From NCBI RefSeq assembly GCF_002210225.1, contig NZ_MWUJ01000007.1:120873-184872 (forward strand): 64,000 nucleotides of DNA, written 5' to 3'. Of this stretch, positions 18,717-27,426 are shown piece after piece (position 1 is the first letter of the stretch; each line of letters starts with the position of its first letter). This DNA comes from Geofilum rhodophaeum (GTDB taxonomy: Bacteria; Bacteroidota; Bacteroidia; Bacteroidales; Marinilabiliaceae). Under the pieces are notes generated by a model. That model ran no database searches. It worked only from the letters and a program-made list of their open reading frames with translations, and was not told where the DNA came from. The position numbers were made by a program, and so were the translations under genes.

Positions 18717-20798
18717 CTATCGGGGTAGGCGCCATACCAGCACATCGGCGGTGGAAAGGCTGGCTTGGCCGATTATAATCTTGCTGCCTTTGGGCAGGGT
18801 CATTTCATAATCCTTATCGCTGTAATTCATGGCAATGCCGAGTCCGTCACGGTACTCAACAAGCACTCCGGGGGGATAGTTTTCGATGGGCAGATTCAGG
18901 CGCTCGAAAAGCTTGGTCAACACGGCCTGCTCCAGACGCCCCTGGTGACTGTCGGCACCCACGTAGGTAACACTCCCTTGTCCGTAAGCCTGGTGCGTGA
19001 CGGCAGTCTTACCTTCGTAAAAGTCGCCGACAAAGCGGGCCCAGCTTTCGGTGCCTTCGTTTGGTTCCAACACATCGCCCCAGCTGGTCCAGCCATAACG
19101 CTCCCCTTCCATCACTACGGTATCGGGTGCATGGGGGCGCAACAGGTCGTAAAAGGGAATGCTGGCGCCCAACAAGTGATAAATGGGGGCTGCGTGAGGG
19201 GTTTCCCAAAGGTGACCCTTTTCGTTTTGGTGGGCGGTGCGGACCGACATCACGAGATGACCGCCCTGCTCGGTATAGCGCGTGAGCTTGTCGATGAGGG
19301 GCTTGCTCATTTGCTGGTAGGCCGGGACGACCAGCACAGGGTAGGCCGAGAAGTCCATGCTGTCGCGCACAAAATCAACGGGAGCACCAAGCGATTTCAG
19401 TGCTTTGTAATACTTCAGCACATGAGCCTCGGTATCCCACTCGGTGGTTTGCTTATTCTGTTGCATGGCCACATAATTGTCTGGATCGTACAAGATGCCG
19501 GTCTTCCTGGCGGCATAGGCCGCCGGCACCTCACCCTGCCGGGCTTCCTGGCGCACTTGCGCCACCTCTTTTATAAACTGCTGGTATTCGAGTCCGCCTG
19601 CTGTGGGACTAACGCCATCGGGTCCCACAATGCCGTAGTGGTATTGCTCATAACCGTAAATGGGGGCTCTGAAACGGTAGGTACAAACGAATTTTCCCTC
19701 ACCGGCAAAAATATGCCACAGCCAAAGACGTACGGCACCAGGCAGGGGCTGGGAATTGATGCTGCCCCAGTTGACCTGACCGGGCTGCAATTCCATAACG
19801 CCCATGAGGGGCGAAAGGGGCCTGAAGTAATCGTTGGCCATGGCGATGCGGGAGTACTCCCCTACCCGATAGCCTTTGGGGCCCAGTCCCTCGTGCTCGC
19901 CATAAACCATGTAGCGGGTGTAGGTAATGAAGTCGAGTTCCTTACTTTGTCCGATAAAGCGGGCATCGTACATGGGAATGTAGTTGGTGGTGATCCACTG
20001 CCATTCGGCGGCATGCTGCCGAATGGTGCGGGCCTGCTCATCCAAAAACGAGGAAGTCTCCTCATCGGCAAAGCGACCGTGGTCGAGGCGCTGATACAGG
20101 TTCATTCCCCACTGCTGATGCTGTGGCAGATTGATTTCCGACCAATCACTGAATACGACACTCCAAAAGTTGGTGCCCCAGGCTTGGTTCAGGTCGTCGA
20201 TGCTTCCGTACTTCTTCTGTAACCACAATCTGAAACGCCTCAGGGCATCTTCGCTGTAATCGACGGTAGAACGGGGTTCGTTATCAAGCTGCCAACCAAT
20301 GATGCGCTCATCCTGGCCGTAACGGCGGGCCAGTTCGGCGATCAGTTTTTGCGAGTAGCTGCGGTAGTATTCGTTGGAGAAAGAGGCATGCTGACGGGCA
20401 CCATGGTCCATGCGGGTGCCGTCCTCATGGGTTATCAATACTTCGGGGTGTTTGCGTACGAGCCATACCGGCGGGGTAGCCGTGGAGGTACACATAATGA
20501 CCTTTAGTCCGTGCTTGTCGGCCAGGGCCACTGCTTTGTCGAGCCAGGCAAAATCGTAAACCCCTTCCTCGGGCTCCAGCTGAGCCCAGGCAAACTCAGC
20601 AAAATGGGTGAAAGTAAAGCCCATCTCCGCAATCTTCGCCAGGTCGCGGTCCCACTGCTCCTGGGGCCAATGCTCGGGGTAGTAATAGGCGCCTACGGTC
20701 ATTAAATCCTCTTCCGGAAAAAAGCGCTTCCAGTCCTGAGCTTGTCCATATACAGCAAACAGCAAGGCCAGCGCGGTAATCAGCAAAATTCGATACAT
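18717..20798 (-). CDS. Glycoside hydrolase family 42, secreted beta-galactosidase
   Basis: 693 residues with a signal peptide (ends AVYGQAQ). The N-terminal barrel has the GH42 signature VGAYYYPEHWPQEQWDRDL, FAEFAWAQLEPEEG, the acid/base motif IGWQLDNEP and the nucleophile region MELQPGQVNWG; a trimerisation-like middle domain (ILYDPDNYVA...) and a small C-terminal beta domain follow. Cleaves terminal beta-galactosides. First gene of a probable operon GH42-GH2-FkbM. Confidence 0.92.
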   Translation of the reverse strand: MYRILLITALALLFAVYGQAQDWKRFFPEEDLMTVGAYYYPEHWPQEQWDRDLAKIAEMGFTFTHFAEFAWAQLEPEEGVYDFAWLDKAVALADKHGLKVIMCTSTATPPVWLVRKHPEVLITHEDGTRMDHGARQHASFSNEYYRSYSQKLIAELARRYGQDERIIGWQLDNEPRSTVDYSEDALRRFRLWLQKKYGSIDDLNQAWGTNFWSVVFSDWSEINLPQHQQWGMNLYQRLDHGRFADEETSSFLDEQARTIRQHAAEWQWITTNYIPMYDARFIGQSKELDFITYTRYMVYGEHEGLGPKGYRVGEYSRIAMANDYFRPLSPLMGVMELQPGQVNWGSINSQPLPGAVRLWLWHIFAGEGKFVCTYRFRAPIYGYEQYHYGIVGPDGVSPTAGGLEYQQFIKEVAQVRQEARQGEVPAAYAARKTGILYDPDNYVAMQQNKQTTEWDTEAHVLKYYKALKSLGAPVDFVRDSMDFSAYPVLVVPAYQQMSKPLIDKLTRYTEQGGHLVMSVRTAHQNEKGHLWETPHAAPIYHLLGASIPFYDLLRPHAPDTVVMEGERYGWTSWGDVLEPNEGTESWARFVGDFYEGKTAVTHQAYGQGSVTYVGADSHQGRLEQAVLTKLFERLNLPIENYPPGVLVEYRDGLGIAMNYSDKDYEMTLPKGSKIIIGQASLSTADVLVWRLPR

Positions 20799-20952
20799 AA
20801 GAAAGGTAGTTTTAACCCAAAATAATTTCGCGTCTCAATAATACGGAATTTTCGCTTAGTACCCAAGCGGATAAACGGAGCATCCGGTGAACAAAAGAGC
20901 CTTACCAGCTGTTTTTCTTAGCGTTAATAGTAACCCAAAAACACATACAACT

Positions 20953-21711
20953 ATGAAATTGAAACACTTTGTATTTACAACTTTAGCCTTGACTGCACTC
21001 ACAGCCTGTGGCAGTCCCTCGGGACAACAAAACAACAACAGTCAGGCGGAGGCCGTGCAGACCGAGACCGGCACCGTTCCCGAATACAGCGGCATCGCCG
21101 TGGAGCATACCTTTGCTGCCCTGCCCTATGCCTACGATGCCCTTGAGCCCTACATCGATGCGCAGACTATGGAATTGCACTACAGTCGCCACCACCAGGG
21201 CTATTACAACAAATTTATGAAGGCTGTGGAGGGGACGGGACTCGAAAACGCCTCGCTGGAATTTATTTTTGAACATATGAGTAAGTTGCCTACGGCCCTG
21301 CGCAACAACGGGGGCGGTTACTACAACCATACCCTGTTTTGGTCGGTATTGGCGCCGGGGGGACAAGGAGCTCCGTCGCCTGAGCTTTCTTCGGCCATCG
21401 AAGAGGCCTTTGGTTCTATGGAGGCTTTTCAGGAGCAGTTCAACAAGGCAGCTACGGGTCAGTTCGGCAGCGGCTGGGCCTGGCTGCTGGTGAAGACCGA
21501 CGACAGTCTGGCCGTTAGCGGCACCCCCAACCAGGACAATCCCTTGATGGATGTAGCCGAAGTACGTGGCACGCCCATTCTGGCTCTGGATGTGTGGGAA
21601 CACGCCTACTACCTGAAGTACCAGAACAAGCGGGGCGATTATGTGGCTTCCTTCTGGAACCTGATCAATTGGGAAGAAGTAAACCACCGCTACCTGATGG
21701 CCATCAACTAA
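20953..21711 (+). CDS. Fe/Mn superoxide dismutase, lipoprotein form
   Basis: The start is ATG 20953, which gives a lipoprotein signal (MKLKHFVFTTLALTALTACG); an upstream in-frame GTG adds an unlikely extension. 252 residues. After a 40-residue linker comes the Fe/Mn SOD fold: LHYSRHHQGYYNKF (metal His), NNGGGYYNHTLFW (metal His), GSGWAWLL, and DVWEHAYYLKYQNKRGDYV (metal Asp and His). The enzyme converts superoxide to peroxide and oxygen; here it would be exported and lipid-anchored, while most bacterial Fe/Mn SODs are cytoplasmic. It stands alone between glycosidase genes on the other strand. Confidence 0.92.
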   Translation: MKLKHFVFTTLALTALTACGSPSGQQNNNSQAEAVQTETGTVPEYSGIAVEHTFAALPYAYDALEPYIDAQTMELHYSRHHQGYYNKFMKAVEGTGLENASLEFIFEHMSKLPTALRNNGGGYYNHTLFWSVLAPGGQGAPSPELSSAIEEAFGSMEAFQEQFNKAATGQFGSGWAWLLVKTDDSLAVSGTPNQDNPLMDVAEVRGTPILALDVWEHAYYLKYQNKRGDYVASFWNLINWEEVNHRYLMAIN

Positions 21712-21740
21712 GCACAAGACAAGTAGAACGATACTGCAAA

Positions 21741-21766
21741 GCCGGGCACCTGCCCGGCTTTTTTTT
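21741..21766 (+). terminator. Rho-independent terminator after sod
   Basis: 7-bp GC stem (GCCGGGC 21741-21747, GCCCGGC 21752-21758) with a 4-base loop and a run of eight T. Confidence 0.88.
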
Positions 21767-21868
21767 ATTAAGTCTCAGGAACTAATCTAAGACCCCACCG
21801 TCGATAAAGACTCAACCCACTATTACCGCTCAGATCTTAAGCTTTTGCTTCTTTTCAGAGCCGAACGT

Positions 21869-24487
21869 TTAATTTACAACAACTTTAAAATCTAAAGCCT
21901 GCAAGTCCTCATTTCGTGAGGAGCTGCCGACCAGCAAACGATAGTCGCCCGCCAAGGGGGTCATGCGCTCTATTTGGGGATTCCACCACTCCAGTACCTC
22001 CGCACTTAAGGCAAAGCGCAGCTCCACGGTTTCACCCTGTGGCACAAACACGCGCTCAAAACCGCGCAGGGCTTTGGTGGGACCGTCGGCATCGTCGGGT
22101 TTTTGCAGATAAAGTTGAACCACCTCCTCACCATCGTAATTGCCGGTGTTGCTCACCTTAACGCTGAGGGTAGCTGAGCCATCTGCTGCCACTTCTGTGC
22201 TGCTTAATTGGGGCCTGTCGTAACTAAAGGTGGTATAGCTGAGTCCGTAACCAAAGGGAAATTGTGCATCGCCTTCAAAATAACGGTAGGTGCGTCCCTT
22301 CATGCTGTAATCTTCAAAATCGGGCAACTGCTCAATATTTTTATAGAAGGTTACGGGGAGGCGACCAGCGGGATTGTAATCACCAAACAGCACTTCGGCC
22401 AGGGCGGTGCCCCCGGCCTGACCGGGGTACCAGGCCTGGATAATGGCAGAGACGTAACCGGCTTCTTCTTCCAGACCGATGGCCGAACCGGAGAAGTTCA
22501 CGAGAATAATTTTTTTGCCTGCCTGGTGCAAGGCACGCAGGATGTCTTTCTGTACCTGAGGGAGCGCAATATCTGTACGGTCACCCCCCTTGAAGCCGGG
22601 CAAATTCACCCCCATTTCTTCGCCCTCTAAAAAGGGCGAAATGCCCGAAGCAAACACCACTGCATCTGCATCCTTCACTTTAGCTACCGAAGCCGGAATG
22701 TCCACCTCGCTGCGATAACCGATGTTAAAATCCAATTCGGCTTCGGACATGTGATGGGCAAAATTCAACTCTATGTTGTAGGACTTCCCGGCCTCTGCAT
22801 TCATCTTGTATTCACGTTTGCGACCGCCGTGCTTCGAAAGGTATTCAAAAACAGATTTCCCGTCTATTTTTAATTCGGTGGCCCCGTTAATGTAAAAGTG
22901 AAAATAGACTTCCCCACTCTGGCTGGCCTCAAAGGTACTGGTGTAGCGCGCCGAAAATCCGGTAAGTTCAACACCGGGTGCAAAGACTGTGGCTCCGGCG
23001 GTGCAAAAGTGAAAAGGGTTTTGCTCGAGGGTTACCACATCGGCGCTGCCTTCGCGATTGGGATTGTTCCAGTACTCGGCTTTAAAGCCTTGCTGTCCTT
23101 CGCTTACGCACTGATTAAAAGCACTCTTAAAAATTCGATTGCCCACCCATTCGGTACCCTGCTCATAAACAACCTGAGCGTTGGATCCTACAGCGCTTTC
23201 AATGCCTTGTAAAAGAGTGCTGGTAGCAGCCGGAGTTCCGTTGTAATTGCCCCACTGCATCAAGGAATCGTTGGCATTGGGACCCATAACGGCAATCTTT
23301 AATCCTTCCTTTTTCAGCGGAAGAGCATGATCCACATTCTGCAACAAGGTGATGGACTTGCGGGCGGCTTCCAGGGCCTGTTGATGGTGCGCTTCAGAAG
23401 CCACTACATCGTGCGCAATCTTTGACCACTCCACCTTCTCGTCCGGGTCCAATTCGCCCAACTGAAAGCGGGCAATGAGCAGACGGCGTACCGATACGTC
23501 CAACTGTTCTTCGCTAATCAGTCCCTTGGCTACTGCCTCAACAAGAGAAGGATAACTGCTGCCACAGTTCAGGTCGGTGCCACTGAGCACGGCATCGGCC
23601 GAGGCGGTTTCTGCATCGGGATGGGTGCCGTGGGCTTCCGGATTGTAAAAATCATTTATGCCCCAACAATCGGAGACCATCACCCCGTCGAAGCCCCACT
23701 CGTTGCGCAGCAGATCAATCATTAAGCGATCGCTGCCACAACAGGGTTCTCCTTCAAAGCGGTTATAGGCACACATGACCATACGCACATCGGCATCCAT
23801 CACCAACTTCTTAAAAGCAGGCAAATACGTTTCGTGCAAATCGCGTGGTGCAATATCGCGAGCGTCAAAGGAGTGGCGGTTCCATTCGGGACCGCTGTGC
23901 ACAGCAAAGTGTTTGGCACAGGCGTGAAGCTTGTCGTAGCCCTCACCCCGCACGCCTTGCAGACCATTCACCACTGCAGCACCCAGCACCCCGTTCATAT
24001 AGGGATCCTCGCCATAAGCTTCCATTCCCCGGCCCCAACGCGGGTCACGAAACACATTGATGGTTGGGGTCCACATGGTCAGTCCCTGATAGCGACCCCG
24101 CTCGCCTCGAGCCTTAAAATAGTGGTGTTTCGCCCTTGCCTCATCAGAGGCTACAGAAAACACATCCAGCACCAAATCGCGATCAAAGGAAGCGGCCAAA
24201 CCAACCGGCTGAGGAAACACGGTTGCCCTTCCTGCACGGGCCACCCCGTGCAGGGCCTCGTTCCACCAATTGTATTCGGGTATGCCCAATCGCTCAATGG
24301 GCGCATTCTGGTCCACCATCAGTTGGACCTTCTCTTCCAGGGTCAGCTTCTGCAACAAATCATCGGCCCGTTCTTCGGGGGTATAATTGTTGTCCTTCCA
24401 GACTTCGGTGGAGCAGGACAGTAACAGCAAACCCATCACCGCCAGACTCACGCGCAACATCGACTTCAGCATCATGTCAAGTATCAT
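21869..24487 (-). CDS. Glycoside hydrolase family 3 with PA14 insert, lipoprotein
   Basis: 872 residues. Lipoprotein signal (VMGLLLLSCSTE); the start may be 24487 or the ATG four codons on. GH3 N-terminal barrel with WWNEALHGVARAG and the nucleophile loop VMVSDCWGIND (Asp near 273); a PA14-like domain (about 465-600, AEYWNNPNREG ... FYINGATELKIDGKSVFEY) is inserted in the second GH3 domain; a fibronectin III-like domain ends the protein (about 780-870). This is the architecture of Bacteroidota beta-xylosidase/beta-glucosidase enzymes, and the WWNEALHG sequence is like that of xylan 1,4-beta-xylosidases. Probably surface- or periplasm-anchored and acting on xylo-oligosaccharides, consistent with the xylose genes of this window. 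Confidence 0.92.
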   Translation of the reverse strand: MILDMMLKSMLRVSLAVMGLLLLSCSTEVWKDNNYTPEERADDLLQKLTLEEKVQLMVDQNAPIERLGIPEYNWWNEALHGVARAGRATVFPQPVGLAASFDRDLVLDVFSVASDEARAKHHYFKARGERGRYQGLTMWTPTINVFRDPRWGRGMEAYGEDPYMNGVLGAAVVNGLQGVRGEGYDKLHACAKHFAVHSGPEWNRHSFDARDIAPRDLHETYLPAFKKLVMDADVRMVMCAYNRFEGEPCCGSDRLMIDLLRNEWGFDGVMVSDCWGINDFYNPEAHGTHPDAETASADAVLSGTDLNCGSSYPSLVEAVAKGLISEEQLDVSVRRLLIARFQLGELDPDEKVEWSKIAHDVVASEAHHQQALEAARKSITLLQNVDHALPLKKEGLKIAVMGPNANDSLMQWGNYNGTPAATSTLLQGIESAVGSNAQVVYEQGTEWVGNRIFKSAFNQCVSEGQQGFKAEYWNNPNREGSADVVTLEQNPFHFCTAGATVFAPGVELTGFSARYTSTFEASQSGEVYFHFYINGATELKIDGKSVFEYLSKHGGRKREYKMNAEAGKSYNIELNFAHHMSEAELDFNIGYRSEVDIPASVAKVKDADAVVFASGISPFLEGEEMGVNLPGFKGGDRTDIALPQVQKDILRALHQAGKKIILVNFSGSAIGLEEEAGYVSAIIQAWYPGQAGGTALAEVLFGDYNPAGRLPVTFYKNIEQLPDFEDYSMKGRTYRYFEGDAQFPFGYGLSYTTFSYDRPQLSSTEVAADGSATLSVKVSNTGNYDGEEVVQLYLQKPDDADGPTKALRGFERVFVPQGETVELRFALSAEVLEWWNPQIERMTPLAGDYRLLVGSSSRNEDLQALDFKVVVN

Positions 24488-24582
24488 TTAAAATCCGTAA
24501 CAATTTTAAACAAAAACGTCCAATCAAAGGGGGAATAATCGAGCAAAGAAGGGGTAGTTTTTAGTTTTGTGATCAAAAGCGC

Positions 24583-24590
24583 TATCTTTG
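24583..24590 (+). promoter_or_regulatory. -7 element of phnA-like gene
   Basis: TATCTTTG matches TAnnTTTG exactly and lies 21 bases before the ATG at 24612. A TTTG occurs at 24566-24569, but the spacing is shorter than usual for a -33 box. Confidence 0.55.
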
Positions 24591-24611
24591 CGGCTTCCGT
24601 AAAATAAAACC

Positions 24612-25184
24612 ATGAGTATTTTAAAAGCTTTAGAAGAACGCAGCAAGCACAGCTGCGAGTTGTGTGGTGCGACCGATAATCTGGCCGTATATACCCCTGC
24701 ACCCGCCACCCACGAGACGGTGGACAACAGTCTGTTGGCCTGCAGCACCTGCAGTAGCCAAATTGACAATCAGGAGGCGACCGATGCCAACCACTGGCGT
24801 TGCCTCAACGACAGCATGTGGAGCGAAGTCCCCGCCGTAAAAATCGTAGCCTGGCGCATGCTCACCCGCCTTCGCGCTGAAGGCTGGCCGCAAGACCTCC
24901 TCGACATGTTTTACATCGACGAAGAGACCCTGGCCCTGGCCCGTGCCACCGGCGAAGGTGAAGAAGCCGCCCCAAAACACGTCGACAGCAATGGCGCGGA
25001 ACTCAGCGCCGGCGACAGCGTAGTCCTGATCAAAGACCTGGACGTTAAAGGCAGCAGTCTCACCGCCAAACGCGGCACCACTGTCCGCAACATCCGACTC
25101 GACCCGGACAACAACGAATTCATCGAAGGAAAAGTTGATGGCCAGCAAATCGTCATCCTCACCAAATATGTAAAAAAGGCCTAG
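24612..25184 (+). CDS. PhnA-like zinc-ribbon protein
   Basis: 190 residues. N-terminal zinc ribbon (SCELCG ... LACSTC, two Cys pairs at about 15-18 and 44-47), then WRCLNDSMWSEVPAVKIVAWRML, and a C-terminal PhnA SH3-like domain (GDSVVLIKDLDVKGSS ... RGTTVRNIRL). PhnA/YjdM-family proteins are often annotated as phosphonate-related, but no phosphonate operon is present here and the family's function is not established. The gene ends inside a palindromic terminator. Confidence 0.88.
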   Translation: MSILKALEERSKHSCELCGATDNLAVYTPAPATHETVDNSLLACSTCSSQIDNQEATDANHWRCLNDSMWSEVPAVKIVAWRMLTRLRAEGWPQDLLDMFYIDEETLALARATGEGEEAAPKHVDSNGAELSAGDSVVLIKDLDVKGSSLTAKRGTTVRNIRLDPDNNEFIEGKVDGQQIVILTKYVKKA

Positions 25185-25197
25185 GCCTTTTTTACAT
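25168..25197. terminator. Palindromic terminator overlapping phnA-like stop
   Basis: 30-base perfect palindrome (A-rich arm, GGCCTAGGCC centre, T-rich arm); the stop codon TAG is at its centre. It can work in either direction. Confidence 0.75.
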
Positions 25198-25278
25198 CCT
25201 TCGCCCCCACCAGCTCCCCCATCTCGTCCTGCACCCCACATCCCACAATCCACGTCCTGCAAGCCATTCCCAGCTCGT

Positions 25279-25438
25279 CAAGCGAAGGCCTTTGTAAGTC
25301 AAGCCTCAGGAAATTTCCGTAAAGCAAAACAGCTTTCAAAGCGTAAAAATCCTGGCTGTCTGAGCCGAAGGCGAGTTCCAGGATTTTAGCGAAGAAAACT
25401 GTTTTGTAGGAAATTTACGGTAGCGCCGACTTACAAAG
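25279..25438. repeat. 160-bp palindromic repeat, copy 1
   Basis: Direct repeat of 25511-25670 with a single mismatch (25338 A versus 25570 G). The unit is itself an imperfect hairpin: CTTTGTAAGTC (25290-25300) pairs with GACTTACAAAG (25428-25438), and AAAATCCTGG pairs with CCAGGATTTT near the centre. This resembles a non-autonomous mobile element or REP-type unit. Confidence 0.85.
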
Positions 25439-25510
25439 ACCGAGTAAGGCAGCGCCGACTTACAAAGGCCGCTCAACTCTCTTGCCCTCCAATAAGTGAA
25501 CTCCAACTCA

Positions 25511-25670
25511 CAAGCGAAGGCCTTTGTAAGTCAAGCCTCAGGAAATTTCCGTAAAGCAAAACAGCTTTCGAAGCGTAAAAATCCTGGCTGTCTGAGCCGA
25601 AGGCGAGTTCCAGGATTTTAGCGAAGAAAACTGTTTTGTAGGAAATTTACGGTAGCGCCGACTTACAAAG
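25511..25670. repeat. 160-bp palindromic repeat, copy 2
   Basis: Second copy, 232 bases after the first, same orientation, near-identical. The near identity points to recent duplication or gene conversion. Confidence 0.85.
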
Positions 25671-25698
25671 GCCGAGCGTCACAACGAGCGGAGTTCAC

Positions 25699-26409
25699 TT
25701 ACAACCTCTCCATGAACATTCGCCTCACCTCCATCAAATACTCCGGATCCATCTTCGGATTATAAATCCGAATCATATCCTGAATCCCAAAATTCACGTG
25801 GAAATGCCCAATTGCCGCATCAAAAGCAGGCCGCTCCCAGTTGAACTTCACCTTTTTGGTTATGTCCTCAAAAAATTTCCAGTTCAATTTCTTGGGAATG
25901 GTGAAATAGCCATGGTCCTTTTCCGTTACATCGAAATACACCCCGGGATGCTTCTCATCCAGAATGAAAAACTTTTTAATACGGATAATGGCGGGACCGT
26001 CGGGCTTGCCACCCGGCTTCTTCCTGAACTCAATTCCCTCATCTACATAGCACTGCTGCAACTCCGAAATCTGGGAATAGTCCTGCAAATGACGAACCCG
26101 CACCACATGGTACTCCTTATTGTAAATATTCACCACCCCGGCAGCCGCATTAAAGTCTCCCTGAAAATACTTGCGAATACTTTGCGTAGCCCGGGTAATC
26201 TCCTCCAGGGTGTAAAGTTGTTTCACCACCAGGTAAACGTACAAGGGGCGACTGTCCACCGGATGATCGCTGTAATAATCGAAAAAACCGGGGAAAGGCT
26301 CCGGTGCCTCCATCACAAAGGTGTTGGGCAGAATCTGATCGTCGAGGGTACGCAGCGACTCCTGCTTCAGGAGATTCCCGTACCGTTCAATGTAGGGTGA
26401 CGCATTCAT
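25699..26409 (-). CDS. Conserved hypothetical protein
   Basis: 236 residues from ATG 26409 (MNASPYIERYGNLL); a longer frame exists upstream but its extra 21 residues look like untranslated leader. No signal peptide. No domain is recognised; the sequence is rich in aromatic residues and has a basic patch (FRKKPGGKPDG) and a C-terminal GHFHVNFGIQDM segment with two His. Isolated on its strand between the repeats and the yaaA gene. Confidence 0.7.
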   Translation of the reverse strand: MNASPYIERYGNLLKQESLRTLDDQILPNTFVMEAPEPFPGFFDYYSDHPVDSRPLYVYLVVKQLYTLEEITRATQSIRKYFQGDFNAAAGVVNIYNKEYHVVRVRHLQDYSQISELQQCYVDEGIEFRKKPGGKPDGPAIIRIKKFFILDEKHPGVYFDVTEKDHGYFTIPKKLNWKFFEDITKKVKFNWERPAFDAAIGHFHVNFGIQDMIRIYNPKMDPEYLMEVRRMFMERL

Positions 26410-26641
26410 AGTATATGGTTTTTGTTTATAATATCGATCCAGTCTCTGAAAGATATAAATTCCCCCAACCAATCACAAGCACCCTACAACACAATTTTCG
26501 GGGACTACAGGCCCTTCTATGGTCAAAAATCTGATAAATAAGGACAAACACCTCCTAAAACAAAACAACAGATGACCACCAGGCAGGTGCGTGTGCTACC
26601 TTAAGCGTCTGCACAAGAAGCCACTCGCCTGATTCAAAATC

Positions 26642-27412
26642 TTAGTCCCGGGTAAACACCAGACTGTTCTCTTCGGCACTCAACTCCTCGTTGTAGCCGT
26701 AGCCATCCAGATTAAAAGCCTTCAGCTCCTCGGGCGAGGTCAAACGATTTTCTATGATGTAGCGCGTCATCAGTCCCCTCGCCTTCTTGGCATAAAAACT
26801 CAGGATTTTATACTTTCCGTTTTTAAAATCTTTAAAAACGGCACTGACTACGGGCACTGAAAGCGCTTGCGGATCGATGGCAGAGAAGTATTCCTGACTG
26901 GCCAGGTTAACCAAAAAGCGGTGCCCGCCTTCCTGAATGTCTTTGTCGAGCTGGCGACTGAGCTTGTCGCCCCAAAAGGCATAAAGGTCTTTGCCCCCGG
27001 CGTTCTTTAAACGACTGCCCATCTCCAGGCGGTAGGGCAAAATCTCATCGAGGGGACGAAGAAGTCCGTACAAACCCGACAAAATGCGCAGGCTCTCCTG
27101 CGCATAATCAACTGAGCCTGGCTCCATAGACAGGGCATCCATCCCGTTGTACACGTCGCCTTTAAAAGCAAAGAGGGCGGCACGGGAATCGGACTGCTTA
27201 AAGGGCCATTGCCACTGGAGATAGCGCTCGGCATTAAGTCGCGCCAGCGGTTCACTTATTTTCATCAACTGCACCAGTTCATCCTCCGAATGGCCCCGCA
27301 ACAATTCGGCCAGTTCGCTGGCCTCACGGGCAAAACGAATTTTACTGCCCTTGTAATCGGGCACCTCTCGCTCGTAGTCCAGCGTCTTGGCCGGAGAAAT
27401 AATAATCATCAT
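26642..27412 (-). CDS. yaaA: Peroxide stress protein YaaA
   Basis: 256 residues, full length for the DUF328/UPF0246 family. N-terminus MMIIISPAKTLDY, then YNGMDALS, LSGLYGLLRPLDEILPYRLEMG, FWGDKLS, and FYAKKARGLMTRYI are family hallmarks. In E. coli YaaA lowers intracellular free iron during peroxide stress and binds DNA. It starts 14 bases after the stop of an ABC exporter gene, so it is probably the last gene of the ligase-exporter transcript. Confidence 0.95.
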   Translation of the reverse strand: MMIIISPAKTLDYEREVPDYKGSKIRFAREASELAELLRGHSEDELVQLMKISEPLARLNAERYLQWQWPFKQSDSRAALFAFKGDVYNGMDALSMEPGSVDYAQESLRILSGLYGLLRPLDEILPYRLEMGSRLKNAGGKDLYAFWGDKLSRQLDKDIQEGGHRFLVNLASQEYFSAIDPQALSVPVVSAVFKDFKNGKYKILSFYAKKARGLMTRYIIENRLTSPEELKAFNLDGYGYNEELSAEENSLVFTRD

Positions 27413-27426
27413 AAGTCTTGCTCCTT

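Larger units (their letters stand above)
25185..25698. other. Non-coding region with two long palindromic repeats
   Basis: 514 bases without a gene. Two copies of a 160-bp element (next entries) fill most of it; 25451-25471 repeats the last 20 bases of the element once more. No transposase gene is nearby. Confidence 0.7.

Noticed and set aside
25279..25670. CRISPR array
   Set aside because: Only two units, each 160 bp and palindromic throughout, no spacers and no cas genes.
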